Source: Chloroflexota bacterium (lineage in GTDB: Bacteria > Chloroflexota > Anaerolineae > Aggregatilineales > Phototrophicaceae). From it: DNA of 5,246 nt. Each line of letters begins with the position of its first letter. The first letter of the stretch is position 1. The stretch spans positions 1-5,246 of the forward strand of contig QGUR01000308.1 in the NCBI GenBank assembly GCA_003242205.1, written 5' to 3'. Position numbers and translations under genes: made by a program. Below, piece after piece: positions 1 to 5,246 of the stretch. The notes below the pieces were generated by a model. That model saw only the letters and a program-made list of their open reading frames with translations. It did not search any database and was not told the DNA's origin.

Positions 1-22
1 CCTTTGAAAAGGGATTGGTTTT

Positions 23-817
23 TTAAGGAATTTCCCCTCGCTCTCCATTCCGTGTTTCATTCGCCGCGGTGATGCCGCCGTCGACGAGGAATTCAGTTCC
101 GGTCACGTACGAGGACTCGTCCGATGCCAGGTACAGCGCAGCGTAGGCGATTTCTTTTGCTTCGCCAAACCGGCCCATCGGAATGTGGACCAGTCGCCGC
201 TGGCGTTTCTCTTCGGTGTTCAGATAGCTCATCAACAGTTCGGTGCGCAGCGGCCCCGGACACAGCGCGTTGACGCGAATATTCTCGCGGGCGTGAATGA
301 CGGCCAGTTCGCGCGTCATCGCCAGCACGCCGCCCTTGCTGGCGGTGTAGGCGATTTGCGGTGTCGCCGCGCCCAGCAGCGCTACAAACGACGCCGTGTT
401 GATGATCGACCCGCCACCCGATCGCCGCAGCGCGGGAATGCCGTACTTGCAGCCGAGGAAGACGCCCTTCAGGTTGATCGCCATCGTCAGGTCCCAGATG
501 GCTTCATCGGTTGTCTCGGCATTGTCGTCGGCGTGGTGCATGATGCCCGCGTTGTTGAAAAGTACGTTCAGCTTGCCGAACTTTTCCTCGGCGGCGCGAA
601 CCATCGCTTCGCAATCGGAGGCTTTCGACACATCCGCATGGACGTAGATCGCCTCCCCGCCGTTGGCGCGAATATCGAGCACGGTCTGCTCCCCGTTCGC
701 GTCGTTGATGTCCACCACCACGACCGCCGCGCCTTCCGAGGCGAAAAGGAGCGCGGTCTCGCGGCCAATGCCGCTTCCGCCGCCCGTAATGAGCGCAACT
801 TTATCTTTCAGCCGCAT
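23..817 (-). CDS. SDR family NAD(P)-dependent oxidoreductase
   Basis: A 264-residue classical short-chain dehydrogenase/reductase with a Rossmann fold, expected in the cytoplasm, that would oxidise an alcohol or reduce a ketone. Visible motifs are the glycine-rich cofactor loop TGGGSGIG (residues 11-18), an acidic residue ending strand 2 (Asp36, which favours NAD(H) over NADP(H)), Asp62-Val63, NNAG (88-91), and the catalytic tetrad Asn115, Ser143, Tyr157 and Lys161 (in YTASK). A PG motif (CPGP) follows, and the C-terminal part has the usual VTG...VDGG. Length is normal for the family. I chose the ATG at 817 because GGAAGGG lies 6 bases upstream; an in-frame ATG six codons earlier (835) has no good ribosome binding site. 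The gene lies 161 bp downstream of the GS-like ligase on the same strand, so the two may be co-transcribed. I saw no convincing promoter of its own. The substrate cannot be read from the sequence; 3-oxoacyl-ACP reductase or 2,5-diketogluconate-type names would be guesses. Confidence 0.95.
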   Translation of the reverse strand: MRLKDKVALITGGGSGIGRETALLFASEGAAVVVVDINDANGEQTVLDIRANGGEAIYVHADVSKASDCEAMVRAAEEKFGKLNVLFNNAGIMHHADDNAETTDEAIWDLTMAINLKGVFLGCKYGIPALRRSGGGSIINTASFVALLGAATPQIAYTASKGGVLAMTRELAVIHARENIRVNALCPGPLRTELLMSYLNTEEKRQRRLVHIPMGRFGEAKEIAYAALYLASDESSYVTGTEFLVDGGITAANETRNGERGEIP

Positions 818-823
818 ATGTAA

Positions 824-830
824 CCCTTCC
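824..830 (-). promoter_or_regulatory. Ribosome binding site of the SDR gene
   Basis: On the minus strand this reads GGAAGGG and sits 6 bases before the ATG at 817. It decides the start in favour of the protein beginning MRLKDK over the ATG 18 bases upstream. Confidence 0.75.
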
Positions 831-867
831 AGCATGTCTCACAATGATCAATCAAAGCAAAAGCAGT

Positions 868-939
868 ACCTCATCCACCGGCCCCTTCTCTAAAGCCTGC
901 TTTTGGACTTTGGAGAAGGGGAGCGATGTTCTCCCCTTT
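868..939. repeat. Intergenic palindromic (REP-like) element with overlapping hairpins
   Basis: The spacer between the GS-like gene and the SDR gene carries two inverted repeats that share one arm. The longer pairs 882-895 with 908-921 around a 12-base loop: 14 pairs, including one G-U on the plus strand, which becomes an A-C mismatch in the minus-strand RNA. The shorter pairs 916-923 with 931-938 perfectly (8 pairs, 7-base loop). Bases 916-921 belong to both, so only one hairpin can form at a time. On the minus strand the long hairpin is followed by GGCCGGTGGATGAGGT, resembling the tail of a palindromic intergenic repeat I recall from Chloroflexi genomes. No run of T follows any stem on either strand, so this is not a standard intrinsic terminator. 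It may still act as an RNA processing or stability element between the two genes. Confidence 0.6.
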
Positions 940-978
940 AAATCCCGTCGTTTGGATCGGCAGGGGAACAGAAGGAGG

Positions 979-2370
979 TCAAATCTGCTCAAAATAACGC
1001 TCGCGTTCCCAGTTCGTCACGGCGCGGTCGAAGGCCGCCTGCTCGGTCTTGAAGAAATGGAGATAGTGCTCGATCACGTCCTCGCCGAAGGCTTGCCGGG
1101 CGAAGTCGCTGGCCTCCAGTTCGTCAATCGCTTCGCGCAGCGTGCGCGGCACCTGCTCCAATTCTTTCGCCGCATACACGTCGCCCTCGAAGATGTCCGG
1201 CGGCTCGATCTGGTTGCGGATGCCATCGAGACCGGACGCCAGCGCGGCGGCATAGGCCAGATACGGGTTGATGTCCGCACCGGGGATGCGGCATTCAATT
1301 CGCAGCGACTTGCCATGCCCCACGATGCGGAAGCCCGCCGTGCGGTTGTCATAGCTCCACGCCAGCGCGGTCGGCGCCCACGAGCCCGACTGGAAGCGCT
1401 TGTATGAGTTGACGGTCGGCGCGTAAAAGACCATCAGCTCGCGCGCGTGTTTGATCCAGCCGCCGAGGAACCAGCGAAACTCGTGCGAGCCATGCAACGG
1501 GCCGAGCGGCACATCGCCCACGAACCGGTTTTCGGCGCGGTCGATGTCCCACAGGCTAAGGTGCAGGTGGCTGCTCGACCCGGCGTAGCGGTCATCGACC
1601 TTGGCCATGAAGCTGACGGCGAGGCCAAGCTGGTGCGCCAGTTCCTTGAAACATTGTTTGTAAATGGCGTGGCGGTCGGCGGCGGTTAGGGTGTCCGCGT
1701 AGCGAATGTTGAGTTCGTGCTGGCCTGGTCCCCACTCGCCCTTGCTGCCTTCCACGGGGACACCGCTGGCGCTCAAATGCCTGCGCGCCGCCGCGTTCAG
1801 CACTTCTTCGCGCGTCCCCTGCAGGATGTGATAGTCCTCGATGTACGCGCCAAAGTGCTTCAGATCCATGAAGCGCTTCTGCGCTGCGCTCTTGTACGTC
1901 TCGTCGAAGATGAAGTATTCCAGTTCCGACGATCCAAGCGGTGTGTAGCCCATCGCCGCCGCTTCGTCCATCTGGCGGCGCAGCATGGTGCGCGGGGCAA
2001 TTGAAACGGGTTGCCCGGTGCGCTCGTCACGCAGGTCGCAGATCACCAGCGCCGTTTTGTCAAGCCATGTGATGCGGCGCAGCGTGTTCATGTCTGGCAC
2101 GCAGTGAACGTCGCCATAGCCAAGCTCCCAGTTGGCATAACGATAGCCGGGTACGGGGTCCATCGGCAGATCAACCGTCAGCAGATAATTGCAGGCGTGC
2201 ATGCCGCCGCTGGCGGTATGTTCGAGGAAGAACGCGGCATCCAGCCGCTTGCCCATGAAACGCCCGTAGAGATCGGTGAAGGCCGTAATCACCGTGTCAA
2301 TCTCGCCGCGTTCGACCTCCTGCGCTAGCATGTCGAGCGTCAGCATGCCACGAAGTAACTCTTCGCCCAT
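979..2370 (-). CDS. Glutamine synthetase family protein (gamma-glutamyl-amine ligase type, GlnA3/GlnA4/PuuA-like)
   Basis: A 463-residue enzyme with the glutamine synthetase fold: an N-terminal beta-grasp domain (about 15-110) and a C-terminal catalytic domain (about 120-450). Such enzymes join glutamate to ammonia or an amine using ATP. Likely active-site residues are metal ligands Glu149 and Glu151 (SELEYF), Glu212 and Glu219 (GEWGPGQHE), His270 in GSSSHLHLS (264-272), Asn321 and Arg325 (APTVNSYKRF), Arg343 (NRT), Arg348, and Glu359/Arg361 (RIECR). All the catalytic positions I can place are filled, so it should be active. It lacks the adenylylation-site tyrosine segment of GlnA-I, and the GSSSHLH and RIECRIPGAD.NPYL wording matches the non-ammonia subgroup that includes GlnA4 and PuuA. 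The substrate is therefore more probably a polyamine or ethanolamine than ammonia. I chose the ATG at 2370 (AGGAG 5 bases upstream) over an in-frame TTG at 2400. It has its own promoter, and the SDR gene follows on the same strand. Assimilatory glutamine synthetase is less likely but not excluded. Confidence 0.93.
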   Translation of the reverse strand: MGEELLRGMLTLDMLAQEVERGEIDTVITAFTDLYGRFMGKRLDAAFFLEHTASGGMHACNYLLTVDLPMDPVPGYRYANWELGYGDVHCVPDMNTLRRITWLDKTALVICDLRDERTGQPVSIAPRTMLRRQMDEAAAMGYTPLGSSELEYFIFDETYKSAAQKRFMDLKHFGAYIEDYHILQGTREEVLNAAARRHLSASGVPVEGSKGEWGPGQHELNIRYADTLTAADRHAIYKQCFKELAHQLGLAVSFMAKVDDRYAGSSSHLHLSLWDIDRAENRFVGDVPLGPLHGSHEFRWFLGGWIKHARELMVFYAPTVNSYKRFQSGSWAPTALAWSYDNRTAGFRIVGHGKSLRIECRIPGADINPYLAYAAALASGLDGIRNQIEPPDIFEGDVYAAKELEQVPRTLREAIDELEASDFARQAFGEDVIEHYLHFFKTEQAAFDRAVTNWERERYFEQI

Positions 2371-2375
2371 AACAT

Positions 2376-2380
2376 CTCCT
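2376..2380 (-). promoter_or_regulatory. Ribosome binding site of the GS-like gene
   Basis: On the minus strand this reads AGGAG (in TTAGGAG), 5 bases before the ATG at 2370. It supports that start rather than the upstream TTG at 2400, which would place this site inside the coding region. Confidence 0.85.
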
Positions 2381-2420
2381 AAGTGACAAACAATAGTCAA
2401 TAGCTCTTTATCAAGGCAGA

Positions 2421-2429
2421 ACTATAGCA
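2421..2429 (-). promoter_or_regulatory. Extended -10 promoter of the GS-like gene
   Basis: On the minus strand this reads TGCTATAGT: an extended -10 TG one base before a hexamer matching TATAAT at five of six positions. The region about 17 bases upstream has no good -35 match, which extended -10 promoters can tolerate. Transcription would begin near 2414 and leave a leader of about 44 bases before the ATG at 2370. The leader contains the AGGAG site but no obvious hairpin or riboswitch. Confidence 0.6.
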
Positions 2430-2559
2430 CGGAATGATCGACTTGCATCGCGTTTCGGGGCAACGAAAACCACTATCCCGGCGGCTGAGAACAACCTACA
2501 CGGATAGGGACCGCCCCTTGATGGCGTGCGATGTATGCGTATCCCAGAGGCGCACGGAG

Positions 2560-2574
2560 CCTGCACGGTGCAGG
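2560..2574. repeat. Short perfect inverted repeat, possible terminator stem or operator
   Basis: CCTGCA and TGCAGG pair perfectly around a 3-base CGG loop. It lies 136 bases past the stop of the permease gene and about 130 bases upstream of the predicted -10 of the GS-like gene. There is no T tract on either side, so termination is doubtful, and the function is unknown. Confidence 0.35.
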
Positions 2575-2709
2575 TGTCTACTGAACGGCGGCCGGATTAT
2601 GCGTACGGCAGAAGCCACGCCACTTTCGCGGCTGCGGAGCATCACAACAGACCTTTGGACATCATGGCGGCATAGGGACAAGGGGTATATCCCGCGACCC
2701 TACAGCCCG

Positions 2710-3519
2710 TCACAGCCCCACATCCCGCCGCCGGAAAAACCACACACCTGTCGCCAGAAAGAAGGCCGTTGCCGCCAGCAAGAGCAGAACGTTGCTCCAC
2801 GTTATGCCGTGTTGCATGATGCCCACGACATCGTAATAGCGGAAAAACGACAGGTAGCCCAGCGGTTCCAGAATGGTGTCCGGCGCAGCCCTGCCGAGCG
2901 TGTCCAGAAAGTAGCTGGCGATTACGAACGCGCTGGCAAGCGCGATGGTGTGGCTGCGGCGGCGCAGGACGCTGCTCAGCAGGATGGTGACGGACAGCAC
3001 CAGCAGCGTGCTCGGCAGAATATTGATGTTGGCGATGACGAGCTTGTTCAGGTCGATCGCCAGCGCGGGCGTGAGCAGAATCGCCGCCCACATGCAGACA
3101 AACGAAATGGCGATGATCCCGACCGTGAGCAGGGCGTAGGCGAGGAACTTTTCCAATACCAGCCGTTCGCGTGGCAGCGGTAGGCTGAGCACGACATCCA
3201 GCGTGCCGCGCTCTTCGTCGTTGGCGGTGACGTTCAGGCCGGAAATCACCGCGTAGACGGCGAAAATGAGCAGGATAAAGCCAAAGTATTGCACGGATAG
3301 ATAGCCTTCCGGCGTCGCCATATAGGCGATGTCCCCGCCGCCCAGGGCCTGAATCAGGATGGGCGGCAGGGTTTCCATCATCCGCGCCATCTGTTCCAGC
3401 ACCTGAACGTCTGGCACGATGATGATGACGAGGAAGGCGAGCGCACCCAGCCCCAACCCCCACCATAACATTGACTGCCAAGAACGGCGCAATGTCTCAA
3501 AAAAGACGGCTCCTCTCAT
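2710..3519 (-). CDS. ABC-2 type transporter permease
   Basis: A 269-residue integral membrane protein that should form the channel of an ABC exporter with the ATPase encoded just upstream. I count six hydrophobic segments, at about 17-36, 76-96, 127-151, 167-185, 190-208 and 243-262, the usual ABC-2 number. After segment 2 comes the cytoplasmic stretch NDEERGTLDVVLSLPLPRER (100-119), followed by VLEKFLA. Its E..RGT..VVLS.P..R pattern is typical of ABC-2 permeases and is expected to contact the ATPase. The C-terminus ends in the positively charged FFRRRDVGL. The ATG at 3519 overlaps the ATPase stop as ATGA, which implies translational coupling; upstream there is only a G-rich stretch, not a clear ribosome binding site. 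Relatives include drug and lipid exporters and proteins labelled polyketide antibiotic exporters, but the cargo cannot be deduced here. Confidence 0.93.
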   Translation of the reverse strand: MRGAVFFETLRRSWQSMLWWGLGLGALAFLVIIIVPDVQVLEQMARMMETLPPILIQALGGGDIAYMATPEGYLSVQYFGFILLIFAVYAVISGLNVTANDEERGTLDVVLSLPLPRERLVLEKFLAYALLTVGIIAISFVCMWAAILLTPALAIDLNKLVIANINILPSTLLVLSVTILLSSVLRRRSHTIALASAFVIASYFLDTLGRAAPDTILEPLGYLSFFRYYDVVGIMQHGITWSNVLLLLAATAFFLATGVWFFRRRDVGL

Positions 3520-4475
3520 CGGGCCGCCCCCCGGTTGCTCGTGGCGAAGCGGCGCTGGTTGTTGACCGGTGGTGTGTCGCTGTAGTAGGCGAGGAAAATC
3601 TCTTCCAGCGTTGGTTCCTGCACGCGCATGTCCTGCACGTAGGTATTGCTCAGCGCCCGCAGCAGCGGGTCGAAATCTCCGGTCAGACGCAGTTGCACCG
3701 TATTGCCGTTGACAACGACGTCGCTCACACCGGGGACGTGCGCCAGCGCGTCTGGTGGAACGGGGTCGCGCAACCGCAGGCTCACCCAGCGGAAATCGAC
3801 CTGTGTCAGGGCGTCAACGCGCTCTACTGTCTGTAGCCGGCCATTGCGGATAATGCCGACACGCTCGCAGATCGCCTGCACCTCGCTCAACACATGTGAC
3901 GACATGAAGACGGTACGGCCTTCGGCGCGGGCTTCCTGCACCATCTGGTAAAACGTCTGTTGCACCAGCGGGTCGAGGCCGGTCGTCGGTTCATCGAGGA
4001 TCAGCAGTTCGGGCCGGTTCATGAAGGCCAGAATAAGGCCGAGTTTGCGCTTGTTGCCGGTCGAGTAGGTGCGGATTTTCCTCGTCAGGTCGAAGTCAAG
4101 CCGCTCCGCCAGCGTTTTGACATAGCTCATGTCAAGGCTACCACGCACACGCCCGAAATAGCGGATGACTTCCAGACTGGTCTGGTTATCCCACAGGTTC
4201 AGTTCGCCCGGCAGAAAGCCCACACGCCTGCGAATGGCCACGCTGTCCCGGTTGGCATCTAGCCCAAAGAGCGACACGCTGCCGCTGGTCGGGCGAATCA
4301 GATCGAGCAGCAGTTTAATCGTCGTCGTCTTGCCCGCGCCATTCGGGCCGAGGTAGCCGAACACTTCGCCGCGATTCACGCTCAGTGTCAGCCGATCGAG
4401 CGCGGTTTTCGGCGGCCTGCCGGGATAAACCTTGCTGAGTTCTCTGGTCTCGATGACGGGCGCTTCGGCGCTCAT
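3516..4475 (-). CDS. ABC transporter ATP-binding protein (ABC-2 exporter type)
   Basis: A 319-residue cytoplasmic ATPase that powers the partner permease. The nucleotide-binding domain runs to about residue 230. It has Walker A GPNGAGKT (43-50), Walker B LLILDE (157-162), the D-loop GLDP (166-169) and the H-loop His194 in SSHVLSE. The signature is STGNKRK rather than LSGGQ, and the Q-loop region reads GFLPGELNLW (86-95) with no glutamine in the usual place. As I recall, both variants are common in this exporter subgroup, so they do not indicate a dead enzyme. Residues from about 240 to the end form a small C-terminal domain ending PTLEEIFLAYY, typical of drug-export ATPases. I chose the ATG at 4475: the 47-residue extension from an ATG at 4616 has no ABC similarity or ribosome binding site and would cover the predicted promoter. 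The site before 4475 (AGGCAG) is weak. Its stop overlaps the permease start by 4 bases. Confidence 0.95.
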   Translation of the reverse strand: MSAEAPVIETRELSKVYPGRPPKTALDRLTLSVNRGEVFGYLGPNGAGKTTTIKLLLDLIRPTSGSVSLFGLDANRDSVAIRRRVGFLPGELNLWDNQTSLEVIRYFGRVRGSLDMSYVKTLAERLDFDLTRKIRTYSTGNKRKLGLILAFMNRPELLILDEPTTGLDPLVQQTFYQMVQEARAEGRTVFMSSHVLSEVQAICERVGIIRNGRLQTVERVDALTQVDFRWVSLRLRDPVPPDALAHVPGVSDVVVNGNTVQLRLTGDFDPLLRALSNTYVQDMRVQEPTLEEIFLAYYSDTPPVNNQRRFATSNRGAAR

Positions 4476-4552
4476 GACATGCTGCCTGTTTGGGCGCGCT
4501 CTGACCGCTGTGAGCCGTGTCAGGACGCGCAAGTTGCGTTGCGAATATCCGT

Positions 4553-4582
4553 AGTATCCTTCCCAAGGGCACGCGTTGGCAA
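4553..4582 (-). promoter_or_regulatory. Predicted promoter of the ABC exporter operon
   Basis: On the minus strand a -35 TTGCCA (4577-4582, five of six matches) is separated by 18 bases from a -10 GATACT (4553-4558, four of six). Transcription would start near 4546, giving a leader of about 70 bases before the ATPase start. It lies back to back with the promoter of the secreted protein gene. Confidence 0.45.
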
Positions 4583-4595
4583 GCCGGTCGCCGCG

Positions 4596-4624
4596 TTTTC
4601 GCCGCTGCTCCGTCATGCCATAAT
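4596..4624 (+). promoter_or_regulatory. Predicted promoter of the secreted protein gene
   Basis: An extended -10 TGCCATAAT (4616-4624) carries a hexamer with five of six matches to TATAAT. A weak -35 TTTTCG lies at 4596-4601 with a 17-base spacer. Transcription would start near 4631 and give a leader of about 38 bases. Confidence 0.5.
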
Positions 4625-4634
4625 AAATCTACGT

Positions 4635-4648
4635 GGCGCGTCGGCGCC
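4635..4648 (+). repeat. Small GC-rich hairpin in the leader of the secreted protein gene
   Basis: GGCGC (4635-4639) pairs with GCGCC (4644-4648) around the 4-base loop GTCG. It falls inside the predicted 5' leader and ends 7 bases before the ribosome binding site at 4656-4660, so it could influence translation or mRNA stability. It is short and may be incidental. Confidence 0.35.
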
Positions 4649-4655
4649 TTACTAC

Positions 4656-4660
4656 AGGAG
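4656..4660 (+). promoter_or_regulatory. Ribosome binding site of the secreted protein gene
   Basis: AGGAG sits 8 bases before the ATG at 4669. With the signal peptide that begins right after this ATG, it fixes the start. Confidence 0.85.
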
Positions 4661-4668
4661 CTTGTGAC

Positions 4669-5246
4669 ATGAGTCGATGGCCGAAGTTCGTATGCTTTAC
4701 GCTGCTCGCCCTGATCGTCTCCGCTGCTGCCGCGCTGGCGCAGGAGACGACGGTCGAAGTGGTTGGCGGTGACGAAGATACCCTGCGCCGCCTGCTCGCC
4801 CGTGTCGTCGCGCCGCTGTACTTTGCCCCAGCTCCCGGAAGCGAGCCTCTACGGATCACCGTCGGCGCGCTGCCGGACGATCTGCCGTTTGCAGTGCCGG
4901 TTCCGCAAGACGCGGAAATTCTCGGCGGCATGGCCAATATCAGCCCTGTGGGCGCGGGGCAACTCTATCTGAACGCCGGTGGCGCGAGCGAGGACGTGCT
5001 GGCGTTTTTCGCCGAGGCGCTGGAAGCAGACGGCTGGTATCCGGCTCCGGTTGCTCAACCAACGTCCGGTTTCATTCCCACGCAGCCTGAAACGCAGACC
5101 TACTGCTCTGCGGACGGCCAGACGGTGATGACGATCACGGCGCAGGCTTCCGGGGAAGCGACTACCGCCATCAACCTGTACTGGCAGGAAGCGTATCCCG
5201 GCGCCTGTGAAGACAGCCCGGCAATGCAGGGTGGCGTCAATCCCGT
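4669..5246 (+). CDS. Secreted hypothetical protein, N-terminal part (runs off the window)
   Basis: An open frame of 192 complete codons with no stop before the right edge, so the C-terminus is missing. It begins with a clear Sec signal peptide: a basic start (MSRWPK), a hydrophobic core (about 7-22) and an ALA-Q cleavage site after residue 24. There is no cysteine at the cleavage point, so it is not a typical lipoprotein; the product should be exported and released or lie at the cell surface. The mature part has LPFAVPVPQDAEILGG (about 72-87), then QLYLNAGGASEDVLAFFAEALEADGW (98-123). This resembles a small alpha/beta module, roughly y...S.eevlaFy..aL...GW, that I recall from uncharacterised secreted proteins and lipoproteins, often in Chloroflexi. 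Beta-rich sequence follows, with Cys146 and Cys180 able to form a disulfide. A good ribosome binding site and an extended -10 promoter precede it. It is divergent from the ABC operon. No enzymatic motif is seen and the function is unknown. Confidence 0.85.
   Translation, partial: MSRWPKFVCFTLLALIVSAAAALAQETTVEVVGGDEDTLRRLLARVVAPLYFAPAPGSEPLRITVGALPDDLPFAVPVPQDAEILGGMANISPVGAGQLYLNAGGASEDVLAFFAEALEADGWYPAPVAQPTSGFIPTQPETQTYCSADGQTVMTITAQASGEATTAINLYWQEAYPGACEDSPAMQGGVNP

Larger units (their letters stand above)
2371..2709. other. 339 bp intergenic region between the ABC permease gene and the GS-like gene
   Basis: No credible gene is seen here. The left end holds the promoter and leader of the GS-like gene. 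The middle has a perfect 6-pair hairpin (2560-2574) and a short stem with a GAAA loop on the minus strand (2619-2632). TATGCGTA occurs twice as a direct repeat (2534-2541 and 2598-2605), flanking the first hairpin, and ATAGGGAC also occurs twice (2504-2511 and 2672-2679). These repeats are short enough to be chance. A 61-codon open frame on the minus strand (2496-2681) begins with TTG, has no ribosome binding site and resembles no family I know. No intrinsic terminator with a T tract is visible after the permease stop. Confidence 0.6.

Noticed and set aside
1..28. Possible terminator after the SDR gene (CCTTT/AAAGG near 1-12 and a T run at 19-24)
   Set aside because: The stem is only 5 pairs with a 2-base loop and is cut by the window edge. 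The T run is on the plus strand, so it would serve a plus-strand gene that is not visible here.
185..823. Long plus-strand open frame opposite the SDR gene
   Set aside because: It lies entirely antisense to a gene with full SDR motifs, has low-complexity Arg/Ala/Val-rich sequence, no ribosome binding site and no family resemblance.
841..860. TGATCA-centred sequence upstream of the SDR gene as an FNR/CRP-like operator
   Set aside because: Symmetry does not extend beyond the central six bases, and neither half matches an FNR or CRP half-site well.
2496..2681. 61-codon minus-strand frame in the gap as a small gene
   Set aside because: It has a TTG start, no ribosome binding site and unremarkable Arg/Ser-rich sequence; nothing supports expression.
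2434..3183. Plus-strand open frame of 249 codons spanning the intergenic gap and the permease gene
   Set aside because: Two thirds of it is antisense to the permease, the product is rich in Arg/Gln without domain features, and the start has only a poor upstream site. GC-rich genes often leave open frames on the opposite strand.
2642..3481. Second minus-strand frame of 279 codons overlapping the permease gene
   Set aside because: The overlapping frame encodes a clear six-helix ABC-2 permease coupled to the ATPase by ATGA. This frame yields Arg/His/Gly-rich sequence with no membrane pattern.
4476..4616. 47-residue N-terminal extension of the ABC ATPase
   Set aside because: It has no ABC similarity and no ribosome binding site, and it would overlap the likely promoter. 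The ABC domain starts naturally just after the ATG at 4475.
4629..4937. Minus-strand frame of 102 codons opposite the secreted protein gene
   Set aside because: The plus strand has a ribosome binding site, signal peptide and uninterrupted frame to the window edge, while this frame gives Ser/Arg/Thr-rich sequence without features.

Overview
The window holds four complete protein genes on the minus strand and one incomplete gene on the plus strand. The DNA is GC-rich, with tightly packed bacterial genes and purine-rich ribosome binding sites. The best guess for the host is a GC-rich, non-proteobacterial bacterium, possibly Chloroflexota. Two weak signs support this. One is an intergenic palindrome ending in a sequence that resembles the 'GGAGAGGGGC-YGGGGGTGAGGT' type of repeat I associate with Chloroflexi (and some cyanobacteria). 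The other is a secreted protein module I recall from Chloroflexi. No marker gene settles the taxonomy.

Right to left along the minus strand: an ABC-2 type exporter is encoded by an ATPase gene (3516-4475) and a six-helix permease gene (2710-3519), which overlap by four bases (ATGA). After a 339 bp gap comes a glutamine-synthetase-fold ligase (979-2370) of the GlnA3/GlnA4/PuuA type, with its own extended -10 promoter and a strong ribosome binding site. A 161 bp spacer with competing hairpins follows, and then a classical SDR oxidoreductase (23-817). On the plus strand, starting at 4669 and running off the right edge, is a secreted protein with a signal peptide. It is divergent from the ABC operon, and the two predicted promoters lie back to back.

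Working together: the ATPase and permease almost certainly form one exporter, substrate unknown. The GS-like ligase and the SDR plausibly belong to one amine or amino-alcohol gamma-glutamylation and oxidation pathway, because a similar pairing occurs around glnA4 in Mycobacterium tuberculosis. The secreted protein may be co-regulated with the exporter, but that rests only on the divergent promoter layout.

I see no RNA gene, CRISPR array, transposase or phage gene. The window looks mostly like ordinary metabolic and transport chromosome. The points worth a second look are the palindromic spacer, the 339 bp gap, the divergent promoter region and the uncharacterised secreted protein.
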